A stretch of DNA of 61,391 bases from contig NZ_PSWS01000066.1 in NCBI RefSeq assembly GCF_002932875.1, forward strand, positions 1-61,391, written 5' to 3'. Of this stretch, positions 47,103-55,636 are shown piece by piece. The notes beneath the pieces are model-generated. The model was not told the origin of the DNA. It worked only from the letters and a program-made list of their open reading frames with translations, and searched no databases. Every line of letters starts with the position of its first letter. The stretch's first letter is position 1. The stretch comes from Rathayibacter tritici. GTDB lineage: Bacteria; Actinomycetota; Actinomycetes; Actinomycetales; Microbacteriaceae. The translations under genes and the position numbers were made by a program.

Positions 47103-49025
47103 TCAGGCGGCGGACACCCGCAGCCAGAGGAACTGCAGCGGAGCGAGCCACAAGCCCTCGCGAAGGTCGACCGCGATCTCGGTCACCAGATCGACCGCGT
47201 CCGCCGCGAAGGCACCGAACCGCTCAGCCGCGACCTCCTGCACCTCGTCGGACACGTTGGCGAGCACGAGCACCGCCTCCCCGTCGCCGGGGCGCTGGTA
47301 GCCCAACACCTGGTTGTTCACCGGGTCGAAGACGCACAGCTCGGTGCCCGCGAACAGCGCAGTGGCCTTGCGCACGGCGATCAGGTGCAGCAACCCCCCG
47401 AAGACCTCACTCGCGGCGGTACCCGGCAGCTCCCGCTCGTCGTAGCGCTCCGTGGGGCGGCGCGGCCGGTTCACCCAGCGCGAGTCGCCGGCCGTCGTCG
47501 GATCGTCCAGGTACCCGTGGTCGTTGAGCTGTGCGACCTCGTCGCCGAGGTAGAGCAGCGGCAGCCCGCCGGTACTCAGCGCGATGGAGTGTGCAAGCAG
47601 CACCCGGTCGATGCCGTAGGGGTCGCCGGCCTCGACGCCCGCGAGCGAGGCGGTCGTGCCCGAGACTCGGCGGTCGCCGGTGCGCGGGTTCTCCTGGAAC
47701 GGCACTCCGCGGGCGAACGTGCCGTCGAAGTGGCCGGTGTAGAAGTCGTTGAGGAAGCGGCGGTGGCCGGCCGCGTCGATGCCCAGTTCGGCCGCGTCCT
47801 CGTCGGCGAAGGTCCAGCCGATGTCGTCGTGCCCGCGCACATAGTTCACCCAGGCCGTCCCCTCCGGCAGCGCATGGCGGCGCTCCAGCGCCTGCGCGAG
47901 GAGGCGGACATCGCGGGTGGCGAGCGCCTCCCAGGTGAGCGCCATCTGCAGGGGGTTGTACGAGAGCTGGCACTCCCGGACGTCGATGTACTCGATCACC
48001 TCGTCGGGATGCACGATTGCCTCGGACGTGAACAGCAGCGCCGGAGCAGCCAGGCGGCAGACCTCGTTGAACGCGCGCACCAGCAGGTGCGCCTCCGGCT
48101 GCGACTCGCAGCTCGTACCCAGCTCCTTCCAGATGAACGGGACCGCGTCCATCCGGAGGGCGTCGACGCCCTGATTGGCGAGGAAGAGCATCTCGCCCGT
48201 CATGGCACGGAAGACCTCGGGGTTGGCGTAGTTGAGGTCCCACTGATAGCGGTGGAAGGTCGCCCAGACCCAGCGGCCGTCCTCCAGCTGCACGAAGGAG
48301 CCGGGGTGGTCGTCGGGGAAGATCTCGCGGGTGGTGCGCTCGAACGCATCGGGCTGCTCCCGGTCGGGGTAGATCCAGTAGTAGTCCTCGAAGCGGTGCT
48401 CGCCGGCGAGAGCCCGCTTCGCCCACTCGTGCTCGTTCGAGGTGTGGTTGAAGACGAAGTCCACCATGAGCGCAATGCCGTGCTCGTGCAGCTCCGAGGC
48501 GAGAGTGCGCAGCTGCTCCATGTCGCCCAGGTCCGGGCGTACGCGCCGGTAGCTCGATACCGCATAGCCACCGTCCGACTCCCCCTCCGGGGCGTCGAAG
48601 AGCGGCATCAGGTGCAGGTAGTTCAGTCCGATGTCACGGAAGTACGGGATCTCGGCGCGCAGGCCCTCGAGGTCGCCGGCGAAGCGGTCGACGTAGCAGA
48701 CGCCTCCGAGGGCCTTGTTCGAGAGGAACCAGGTCGGGTGCTGCTCCCGAGTGCGGTCGAGTGCGCGCAGCTCCTCGGGTCGCTCCTCCCACGAGGCGGC
48801 AGCCACCTCGACGATCGCGACGAGCTGATCGACGAGGTCGGCGCGGCCGGCGTACACCGTGGACAGCAGCTCCACGAGTCGCGGGAGGTGCGCGTCGAGG
48901 CGCTCGGCGAACTCGTCGTCGACGGCGCAGAGGCGCCCGCGGACCGTCGCGAGGAGGTCCGGCCCGGCGGGCGGCGACTCCGCCTCAACGCGCTCGGGCG
49001 GGGAGAGCTGGGTCGAATCGAACAC
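47103..49025 (-). CDS. Amylosucrase-like GH13 enzyme
   Basis: 640 residues. The N-terminal helical domain (to about residue 95) is followed by a GH13 barrel: YLHLMPLFDAPEGESDGGYA, MVDFVFNHTSNEHEWAKRAL, nucleophile region GVDALRMDAVPFIWKELG (Asp), acid region LLFTSEAIVHPDE (Glu) and VRGHDDIGWTF. The helical N-terminus and EDYYWIYPDREQPDAFERT match amylosucrases (GH13_4), which build alpha-1,4-glucan from sucrose; related sucrose hydrolases cannot be excluded. There is no signal peptide. Confidence 0.9.
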   Translation of the reverse strand: MFDSTQLSPPERVEAESPPAGPDLLATVRGRLCAVDDEFAERLDAHLPRLVELLSTVYAGRADLVDQLVAIVEVAAASWEERPEELRALDRTREQHPTWFLSNKALGGVCYVDRFAGDLEGLRAEIPYFRDIGLNYLHLMPLFDAPEGESDGGYAVSSYRRVRPDLGDMEQLRTLASELHEHGIALMVDFVFNHTSNEHEWAKRALAGEHRFEDYYWIYPDREQPDAFERTTREIFPDDHPGSFVQLEDGRWVWATFHRYQWDLNYANPEVFRAMTGEMLFLANQGVDALRMDAVPFIWKELGTSCESQPEAHLLVRAFNEVCRLAAPALLFTSEAIVHPDEVIEYIDVRECQLSYNPLQMALTWEALATRDVRLLAQALERRHALPEGTAWVNYVRGHDDIGWTFADEDAAELGIDAAGHRRFLNDFYTGHFDGTFARGVPFQENPRTGDRRVSGTTASLAGVEAGDPYGIDRVLLAHSIALSTGGLPLLYLGDEVAQLNDHGYLDDPTTAGDSRWVNRPRRPTERYDERELPGTAASEVFGGLLHLIAVRKATALFAGTELCVFDPVNNQVLGYQRPGDGEAVLVLANVSDEVQEVAAERFGAFAADAVDLVTEIAVDLREGLWLAPLQFLWLRVSAA

Positions 49026-49067
49026 CGTCGTCCTTTCGGGGCCCCGGCGGGGGCGGATTCCCCGATG

Positions 49068-49943
49068 CTAGACGATCGGCGGGCGCCCGGCGAACGCCAT
49101 CCGGAGCACCGTGCGGGGCGAGAGGACGCGGCGGCCTCCTGGATCCCGGCGCCAGCCCTCCCGCCAGCCGGCGAACCAGGCACGCAGGGCGACGGGGTCG
49201 CCGCGCCAGCGGAGGCACTGGATCGCGCTCCAGGAGGCCACGTAGGCGACGGCCAGAGGCACGGCGAGGTTCCGCCGCGCGAGCCAGACGCGGTTGCGCG
49301 CGTTCAACCGGTAGTAGTCGGCGTGGCGGGTCGGCTGGATCACCGGGTGCTGCGCCACCAACTCGCCCGCGTACCAGACGGCGCGACCGGTGTCCCATAC
49401 TCGCCAGGCCAGCTCGATGCCCTCATGGGCGTAGAAGAAGGGAGCGGCCCAGCCGCCCGCCCGCGTGAACACGTCGCGGCGCAGCACGACCGCTCCCTCC
49501 CAGACCGAGAAGACCGGGCCGGAGCGGCGCGGGTCGCCCTTGAGGATGCGCGGGATCCAGCGCCGCGGGCTCGGCGAGCCGTCGGTGCTGTCGACCCGGG
49601 GCTGCACCAGCCCGATGCGGCGGTTCGAGGAGAGCAACGCGACCGCGTCGAGGAGGAAGCGGGGAGACGGCACCCGGGCGTCGTCGTCGAGGAAGAAGAG
49701 GTAGTCCCCCTCGACGGCATCGACGCCCGCGTTTCGCCCGGCCGGGATGCCGAGGTTCTCAGGGAGCGCGACCGCGCGGACCGCGTCCGGCAGTCCTTCC
49801 GGCTCCCAGCCGTTGCCGACGCAGACGACGTCGAGCGCGACCCCCTCCTGCGCGAGAACGCTTGCGAGGCCGGCGGCGAGGTCCTCCGGCCGGGTCCCCT
49901 GAGTGAGGACGACGACGCCGACCCGTGGCTCAGGAGCGGACAC
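49068..49943 (-). CDS. GT2 family glycosyltransferase
   Basis: 291 residues. GT-A fold start GVVVLTQGTRPEDLAAGLAS, nucleotide-sugar region NLGIPAGRNAGVDAVEGDYL, then the metal-binding LFFLDDDARV (DDD at 86-88). WVPRRILK-like middle (RRWIPRILKGDPRRSG) and FYAHEGIELAWRV (acceptor ED/HEG region) follow. It is a rhamnosyl/galactosyl-transferase-like wall enzyme; the donor is not known. Its start overlaps the end of the CDP-alcohol phosphotransferase by 14 nt, so it is in one operon with that gene and the GT2 at 50727. Confidence 0.9.
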   Translation of the reverse strand: MSAPEPRVGVVVLTQGTRPEDLAAGLASVLAQEGVALDVVCVGNGWEPEGLPDAVRAVALPENLGIPAGRNAGVDAVEGDYLFFLDDDARVPSPRFLLDAVALLSSNRRIGLVQPRVDSTDGSPSPRRWIPRILKGDPRRSGPVFSVWEGAVVLRRDVFTRAGGWAAPFFYAHEGIELAWRVWDTGRAVWYAGELVAQHPVIQPTRHADYYRLNARNRVWLARRNLAVPLAVAYVASWSAIQCLRWRGDPVALRAWFAGWREGWRRDPGGRRVLSPRTVLRMAFAGRPPIV

Positions 49944-50730
49944 GCTTCGAGGCCATGATCGCGACGAAGTGGCCCGCTACTGCGAGCAGGGCGAGCGGGA
50001 CCAGAGCCCCCACGAGCACGCGGTCGGCGGTGCCCGCACCGACCACGAGGCCGACCAGCGCGGCCGCGAAGGCCAGCATCGTCAGCTCGACGGAGTGATA
50101 GAGGCGGTGGAACGGCAGGAAGCGCGCTGCACGGCGCAGGCGCGCGAGACCCGACGAGGACGGAACGGCTTCGCCCTTCGTGTCGGCCAGCTTCGTCAGG
50201 CCGGCGTTCGCTCGGGCCACGTGCACCATGTCGTTCAGCGCCTTGTTCAGCACGATCACCAGCGCCAGCGCGAAGCCGAGCGTGGTCCAGAGGAAATCCT
50301 CCGGCGCGTCGAAGGGCGCACCGGCTGCCCGCACGCCCAGGGCGATCGGGATCAGCGCCTCAGTCGTGTAGTGCCCGACCTTGTCCAGGAACACACCCGC
50401 CGGCGACGACGTGCGGCGCCAGCGCGCGACCTCTCCGTCGCAGCAGTCCACCAGCATCTGCAGCTGACCCAGGAGGAGCGCCAGCGCGGCCCCGCCGATG
50501 CCGGGAATCAGCAGCGCAGCGGCTGCGCTCCACCCGACCAGGATCATCAGACCAGTGACGCCGTTCGCCGAGATCGAGGTCTTCAGCAGCAGCCAGGTCA
50601 GGTACGGCGAGAAGCGGCGCAGGTAGAGCGAGGCGGTCCAGTGCTCGGCGTTGCGGCGCCCGCGCACCTCCGGCGGTTGCGCGACGGCGCGCAGCTCGGC
50701 GAGGGAGCGGGGTCTCGTCGTCGTGGTCAT
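49930..50730 (-). CDS. CDP-alcohol phosphotransferase family membrane protein
   Basis: 266 residues with about six membrane segments. The family motif DxxDGxxAR(x8)GxxxDxxxD is present as D95, D98-G99, A102-R103, G112 and D116, but the last Asp is His120 (LDKVGHYT). The enzyme would transfer a phosphoalcohol from a CDP-alcohol to a lipid or sugar acceptor. Its start overlaps the end of the GT2 at 50727 by 4 nt. It is a candidate for making the lipid or phosphodiester part of a surface polymer. Confidence 0.88.
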   Translation of the reverse strand: MTTTTRPRSLAELRAVAQPPEVRGRRNAEHWTASLYLRRFSPYLTWLLLKTSISANGVTGLMILVGWSAAAALLIPGIGGAALALLLGQLQMLVDCCDGEVARWRRTSSPAGVFLDKVGHYTTEALIPIALGVRAAGAPFDAPEDFLWTTLGFALALVIVLNKALNDMVHVARANAGLTKLADTKGEAVPSSSGLARLRRAARFLPFHRLYHSVELTMLAFAAALVGLVVGAGTADRVLVGALVPLALLAVAGHFVAIMASKRVRS

Positions 50731-51809
50731 GCGCCCCTCGGCGAGTCGGACCGCGGCTGGTGGCGGTGGGCGGAAATGGTGCTGGTCAGCCCAGCGAAGC
50801 CGAGCACGAAACCCGTCCCCCAGGCCAGGTGGACCGCCGGGATGACCACGGCGAACCACAGCATGGCACGCGCGCCGTCCCGCCGCGCGATCGCAAGCGT
50901 CGCGGTGGCCACCAGGAGGAGGTACCCGGCGGGAGCCACGAAGCCGAGCAGAAGCCAGGGCGCTGCTCCTCCGAGTGCCTGCACGACTCCGGCCAGCCCG
51001 GCCAGCAGCCCGAGCACGAGCAGCATCACGAGCAGAGGCGGAGCGAAGTACCGCAGCGAGCGTGACGCGGGGAACATCCGGGTGAGTTCGCCGCGCCACA
51101 TCCCCGTCGAGAGGAACTGCCGCAGCAGGGCAGGCATCGATGGCCGCGGGCGGTACGTGACGGTGAGCCGCGGAGTGAACCAGACCACGTCACCGTGCTC
51201 GCGCAGCCGCCGGTTCAGCTCCCAGTCCTGCCCGCGCTTGAAGCGCTCGTCGAACAGGCCCACGCTCTCCAGAGCCGAGCGGCGGAAGACGCCCAGGTAC
51301 ACCGTGTCGGCCGGACCCTCCTCGCCGCCCACGTGGTGCGGCGTGCCGCCCAGACCGATCCGCGAGCCGTATGCGCGGGCGACGGCGCGCTGGAACGCGG
51401 TGAGCCCCTCCGCCGCCATCACTCCGCCGACGTTGGCCGCGCCGGAGCGCCGCAGCACCTCGACGGCCGTCCGCGCGTACTCGGGCGGCAGAATGGAGTG
51501 CGCGTCGACCCGCACGACGACCGGATGACGTGATGCGCGGATCGCCGCGTTCAGGCCCGCCGGAGTGGAGCCGGCCTCGTTCGGTACGACGCTGATCCGC
51601 GGATCGGCCGCGCTGAGTTCGGCGACGAGCTCCTCCGTGCCGTCGATGCTCGGGGCGAGGGCGAGGACGATGTCGAAGGGCCCGGTGTAATCCTGGTGCA
51701 GCAGCGAATCGACCGCGGCGCGCACGTGGGTGACCTCGTTGAGCACGGGCACCACGTAGGAGACGCCGGGCAGATCGGAGAGGTCGTCCGTCGGGGTCTC
51801 GGGCTGCAT
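50727..51809 (-). CDS. GT2 family glycosyltransferase with C-terminal membrane segments
   Basis: 360 residues. N-terminal GVSYVVPVLNEVTHVRAAVD, DXD-like VVVRVDAHSILPPEYA and FKRGQDWELNRRLREHG (ED/Q-x-W region) are typical of GT2. About three hydrophobic segments at 255-345 anchor it. This layout resembles succinoglycan/ExoA-type glycosyltransferases that act on lipid-linked intermediates. First gene of the three-gene group with the CDP-alcohol phosphotransferase and the second GT2. Confidence 0.9.
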   Translation of the reverse strand: MQPETPTDDLSDLPGVSYVVPVLNEVTHVRAAVDSLLHQDYTGPFDIVLALAPSIDGTEELVAELSAADPRISVVPNEAGSTPAGLNAAIRASRHPVVVRVDAHSILPPEYARTAVEVLRRSGAANVGGVMAAEGLTAFQRAVARAYGSRIGLGGTPHHVGGEEGPADTVYLGVFRRSALESVGLFDERFKRGQDWELNRRLREHGDVVWFTPRLTVTYRPRPSMPALLRQFLSTGMWRGELTRMFPASRSLRYFAPPLLVMLLVLGLLAGLAGVVQALGGAAPWLLLGFVAPAGYLLLVATATLAIARRDGARAMLWFAVVIPAVHLAWGTGFVLGFAGLTSTISAHRHQPRSDSPRGA

Positions 51810-51892
51810 GGGTCCAGTTCGTGCGGGAGGAGCGCGGGCGCAGGGACCCACCACACTATCAGCGGGGGCGCGCCCGGCCCCCGCACGCGCAA

Positions 51893-51922
51893 CAGCCCCC
51901 GGGGACGGATCCTCGGGGGCTG
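51893..51922 (-). terminator. Stem-loop after htrA
   Basis: Nine-pair stem CAGCCCCCG / CGGGGGCTG (51893-51901, 51914-51922) with a 12-nt loop, 17 nt after the htrA stop on the minus strand. No U-run. Confidence 0.6.
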
Positions 51923-51938
51923 CGGGTGGTGCTGCGGC

Positions 51939-53495
51939 TCAGCTGGTGGCCATCTGGCCCAGCGTCGCCTTCGCCTGGTAGCTCTGGCCGCTGCGGTTGT
52001 AGGTCAGCTCGACCTCGGAGTTCGCGGCCAGCGCGCGGACCTGCGCGGTGAGGTCCGACGCGCTCGTGATCGGAGTGCCACCGATCGCGGTGATGATGTC
52101 GCCCTTGGCGAGGCCGGCGGCCTGAGCGGCGCCACCGCCGGAGACCTCCTCGATGCGCGCGCCGAGCACACCGGCGGTGGAGTTGGAGACGCTCGCGCCG
52201 AGCAGCCCGTGCGATGCCGAACCGTCGGCGATGATCTCCTTCGCGATGCGCTCGGCGAGCGCGCTGGGGATCGCGAAACCGACTCCGATGTTGCCGGACT
52301 GCCCGCTCGAGGAGGACTGGCCGGCGCTCGCGATCGCGACGTTCACGCCGATCAGTTCGCCGTCGCTGTTGAGCAGTGCGCCTCCGGAGTTCCCCGGGTT
52401 GATGGCCGCGTCCGTCTGGATGACCGGGAGCGAGATGGTGCTCTTGGCCTGAGTCGGCTGCTGCTGTCCCGGGATGTCGAAGTTGAACGGGCTGTCGGTG
52501 CTGCCGCTCGAGCTGTCACCCGGCTGCTGGGGAGCGGCCGAGGAAGCGACCTGGATGCTGCGGTTCAGCGCACTGACGATGCCGTCGGTCACGGTGCCGG
52601 AGAGTCCGAGCGGAGCGCCGATAGCGACGGCCGTGTCGCCGACGTTGATCGTGGTGGAGTCCGCGATGGTCATCGGGCTGAGGTCGGTCGCACCGCTCAG
52701 CTTGATCACGGCGAGGTCCAGCGTCGGGTCGGTGCCCACGACGGTCGCGTCGAAGATCCGGCCGTCGCTGGTGGTGACCGAGACGGTGCCGTTGGAGATT
52801 TCCCCGTCGAGCGTGACGACGTGCGTGTTGGTGAGGACGTAGCCGTCCTTCGAGAGCACGATGCCCGAGCCGGTACCGGCGGAGGAGCTGCCGCTCACCG
52901 CGATGGTGACGACGCTCGGAGTGGCCTTGGCGGCGACCGCGGTGGCGGTGGTGGCGGCGTCGGCGTTGTTGACCGTGATCGTCTGCGAGCCGCCGGAGGA
53001 CACCACGCGGGTGGCCGAGCCGTTGGACGCGGACCAGAGGCCGAACACACCGGCTCCGGCGACTCCTCCGACGACCGCACCGATGGCGAGCGCCGCGACG
53101 ACGCCCACTCCGGCCCGTCGCTTGGTGGCGGTGGGAGCCGGCGTGTACTCGGCAGCGGGCCCGAAGGAGTTCGAGCGGGGCGGCTCCTCGGAGCCGTGCA
53201 ACGTGCTCGCGGCGGGCGGCGCGAACTGGCCGTAGCGGGCGGGCTGCGCCTCGTTGCCCGCCGTCGCGTTCGGCGTGTACGGCGGCTGCGGGGCGGAGGA
53301 GGAGGGGTACGGGACGGTCGGGTTCTCACCCTCGCGGTGCGCTGCGCCCTGGTGGATCGGCTCGGTGGGCCCGGTGGTCGAGGACGACGCTCCGGAGCTC
53401 TCGCCGTGGGTGCGCTCGGACGCCTCTCGGGCGCCGGACTCCGTCGGCGTGGTGGGTTCCTCCGGCTGACGAGGACCCTCGTGACTCTCGGTCAT
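51939..53495 (-). CDS. HtrA/DegP-like serine protease with PDZ domain
   Basis: 518 residues. A disordered Pro/Ser/Glu-rich cytoplasmic region (about 1-125), one membrane segment (GVGVVAALAIGAVVGGVAGA), then a trypsin-like domain with catalytic His in VLTNTHVV, Asp in DLAVIKLSG and Ser in AINPGNSGGALLNSDGE. A C-terminal PDZ domain follows (GASVSNSTAGVLGARIEEVS, LAKGDIITAIGGTPITSASD). It acts outside the membrane in protein quality control. GGAAGGAG precedes the ATG at 53495, with TAACCT about 25 nt further up. Normal layout for actinobacterial HtrA. Confidence 0.95.
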   Translation of the reverse strand: MTESHEGPRQPEEPTTPTESGAREASERTHGESSGASSSTTGPTEPIHQGAAHREGENPTVPYPSSSAPQPPYTPNATAGNEAQPARYGQFAPPAASTLHGSEEPPRSNSFGPAAEYTPAPTATKRRAGVGVVAALAIGAVVGGVAGAGVFGLWSASNGSATRVVSSGGSQTITVNNADAATTATAVAAKATPSVVTIAVSGSSSAGTGSGIVLSKDGYVLTNTHVVTLDGEISNGTVSVTTSDGRIFDATVVGTDPTLDLAVIKLSGATDLSPMTIADSTTINVGDTAVAIGAPLGLSGTVTDGIVSALNRSIQVASSAAPQQPGDSSSGSTDSPFNFDIPGQQQPTQAKSTISLPVIQTDAAINPGNSGGALLNSDGELIGVNVAIASAGQSSSSGQSGNIGVGFAIPSALAERIAKEIIADGSASHGLLGASVSNSTAGVLGARIEEVSGGGAAQAAGLAKGDIITAIGGTPITSASDLTAQVRALAANSEVELTYNRSGQSYQAKATLGQMATS

Positions 53496-53600
53496 GGGTG
53501 CTGCTCCTTCCAAGCGAGGTTAGCTTGGCGATCGTACCTGGTGGTTTCTTATGACCGACCTGCGAGCGGGAAATGAAAGCGGTCGCGCCGCCCGACCGGG

Positions 53601-53606
53601 CACACT
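53601..53606 (+). promoter_or_regulatory. -10 box of the aminotransferase, leaderless type
   Basis: CACACT, six bases before the GTG at 53613. The same NACACT variant precedes pncB (AACACT) and the MFS exporter (GACACT). Confidence 0.4.
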
Positions 53607-53612
53607 GGTGGC

Positions 53613-54809
53613 GTGAGCATTCCCGGATCCTGGACCCGTGCCGCCGCAGGAGCGGGTCTTCTCGCCCCCGACGGCGAGGTCGCCGCCACCATCTTCAGCG
53701 AGATGAGCGCCCTCGCCCTGCGCACCGGAGCAGTGAACCTCGGCCAGGGCTTCCCGGACGAGGACGGCCCGCGCGAAATCCTCGACGCCGCTCGCGACGC
53801 CATCGCATCCGGGCTGAACCAGTACCCGCCGGGGCCGGGCTTCCCCGTCCTGCGCGAGGCCATCGCCGCACATCAGCTGCGCTTCGGCGCGATCGCCCTC
53901 GACCCCGACGGCGAGGTCCTGGTCACAACGGGCGCGACCGAGGCCCTCGCCGCCGCGCTGCTGGCCCTGCTCGAACCGGGCGACGAGGTCGTCACCTTCA
54001 CCCCGCACTACGACGCCTACGGTGCCCTGATCGCTCGCGCCCGCGGGGTCCACCGCACCGTGCTCCTGCGCGGCCCCTCGTTCGCGGTCGACCACGACGA
54101 GCTGATCGCTGCCGTGACCGACCGCACCCGCGTCATCCTGGTGAACGACCCGCACAACCCGACCGGAGCCGTCCTCCCGGCCGAGACCCGCGAGCTGATC
54201 GTGCGGCTCGCCGAGCGGCACGACGCCGTGATCGTGACGGACGAGGTCTACGAGCACCTGCGCTTCGACACCCCGCACGTCCCGCTCGCGACACTCCCCG
54301 GGGCCTTCGACCGGACGCTCTCGATCTCCTCCGCGGGCAAGACCTTCAGTACGACGGGGTGGAAGATCGGCTGGGTGACCGGCCCGCGCGAGCTGATCAC
54401 GGCCGTGCTCGCGGTGAAGCAGTTCCTCACCTACGTCAGCGGCTCGCCGTTCCAGGGGGCCGTCGCCCTGGGGCTCGGGCTCCCCGACTCCTTCTTCACC
54501 GGGGTCGCGCAGACCCTCTCGGTCAAGAAGGACCTGCTGTCCTCGGGCCTAGCAGCGGCGGGACTCGGAGTCGCGGGGTCCTCGGGCGGCTACTTCGTCG
54601 TCGCGGACGCCGCGCCGCTGGGCTACGACGACGGCGTCGCGCTCTGCCGGGCACTCCCGGGGCTCGCCGGAGTGGTGGCGGTGCCGGTGTCGGCGTTCTG
54701 CCGCCCCGAGGACGCCGCTGCATACAGCTCGCTCGTGCGCTTCGCGTTCTGCAAGCGGTTCGAGGTGCTGGAGGCGGCTGTCGCCGGCCTGGCGCCGATG
54801 GCGCGCTGA
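53613..54809 (+). CDS. PLP-dependent class I/II aminotransferase
   Basis: 398 residues. Fold-type I motifs: VNLGQGFPDEDGPREIL, VLVTTGATEALAAALLAL, VNDPHNPTGAVL, DEVYEHLRFD and the PLP lysine in SISSAGKTFSTTGWKIGW. The sequence resembles kynurenine/glutamine/methionine aminotransferases (glutamine transaminase K-like). The convergent nitrilase-superfamily gene next to it would remove 2-oxoglutaramate formed by glutamine transamination (inference). It is cytosolic. Confidence 0.9.
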   Translation: MSIPGSWTRAAAGAGLLAPDGEVAATIFSEMSALALRTGAVNLGQGFPDEDGPREILDAARDAIASGLNQYPPGPGFPVLREAIAAHQLRFGAIALDPDGEVLVTTGATEALAAALLALLEPGDEVVTFTPHYDAYGALIARARGVHRTVLLRGPSFAVDHDELIAAVTDRTRVILVNDPHNPTGAVLPAETRELIVRLAERHDAVIVTDEVYEHLRFDTPHVPLATLPGAFDRTLSISSAGKTFSTTGWKIGWVTGPRELITAVLAVKQFLTYVSGSPFQGAVALGLGLPDSFFTGVAQTLSVKKDLLSSGLAAAGLGVAGSSGGYFVVADAAPLGYDDGVALCRALPGLAGVVAVPVSAFCRPEDAAAYSSLVRFAFCKRFEVLEAAVAGLAPMAR

Positions 54810-54832
54810 GGCCGCGAGGCGCCGGCGAGGAG

Positions 54833-55636
54833 TCAGAGCGGCTGCACTCGGAAGCGTCGGAGCGACAGCGCCGGGTTCTTCTCGCGTGCCGCATCGATCC
54901 GCTCACGTGAGACCCAGGCGACCGCCACGTCCTCGACCTCGCCGAGGGTCGCGATCTCAACGCCCATCGGATCGACGACCATGCTCGTGCCGACCCCGAT
55001 CGGCGGCGTCTGGTCGGCCGCGACGACGTACACCGTGTTCTCCAGGGCGCGTGCGGTGACCAGCGTTCGCCAGTGCGCCTCCTTCAGCGGACCGCGCACC
55101 CACTCGGCGGGCGCCGCGATGACATCGACCCCGGCATCGACCAGCCAGCGGCTCACCTCGGGGAAGCGCAGGTCGTAGCAGGTCTGCAGCCCGACGAGGA
55201 GGCCGCCGACCTCGAACGTCTCGGGCTCCGCGATCTCGCCCGGCGCGACCCACTCCGACTCCGTCTGCCCGAACGCGTCGTAGAGGTGCAGCTTGCGATA
55301 GCGGGCGACGAGGGCGCCCTCGGGGTCGAGCGCCACGAGAGTGTTGGCGATGCGGCGGCCGTCGACGGCCTCGATCATGCCCGCCACCAGATGGATCCGG
55401 AGCTCGCGGGCGAGAGCCGCGAGAGCCTGCACGAATGCTCCGTCGAGGCTCTCGCCGGCGGCGACCAGCTCGGGGCCGAGCGGATCCGTGAAGGCGGAGC
55501 TGTACTCCGGCAGCACCACCAGGCTCGCGCCGCGCGCGACCGCGACCCGGGCCAGCCGCTCGATGACGGCGAGATTGGTGCGACGGTCCCGCGTCGGGGC
55601 GAACTGCGCGACCGCCATGCCGACGGCGCCGGACAT
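54833..55636 (-). CDS. Carbon-nitrogen hydrolase (omega-amidase-like)
   Basis: 267 residues of the nitrilase superfamily. The catalytic triad is visible: Glu in LVVLPEYSSAF, Lys in ARYRKLHLYDAFG and Cys in GLQTCYDLRFPEVSRWL. Closest in pattern to NIT2/omega-amidase and YafV-type amidases. With the aminotransferase 23 nt away on the other strand it may form a glutamine transaminase/omega-amidase pair. The ATG overlaps the stop of the CHAP gene by 1 nt (TGATG). An internal ATG at residue 7 could also serve. Confidence 0.88.
   Translation of the reverse strand: MSGAVGMAVAQFAPTRDRRTNLAVIERLARVAVARGASLVVLPEYSSAFTDPLGPELVAAGESLDGAFVQALAALARELRIHLVAGMIEAVDGRRIANTLVALDPEGALVARYRKLHLYDAFGQTESEWVAPGEIAEPETFEVGGLLVGLQTCYDLRFPEVSRWLVDAGVDVIAAPAEWVRGPLKEAHWRTLVTARALENTVYVVAADQTPPIGVGTSMVVDPMGVEIATLGEVEDVAVAWVSRERIDAAREKNPALSLRRFRVQPL

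Noticed and set aside
46926-49958. 1010-codon plus-strand open frame
   Set aside because: It is the shadow of the glycerophosphotransferase-like, amylosucrase and GT2 genes on the other strand. No motif or ribosome binding site supports it.
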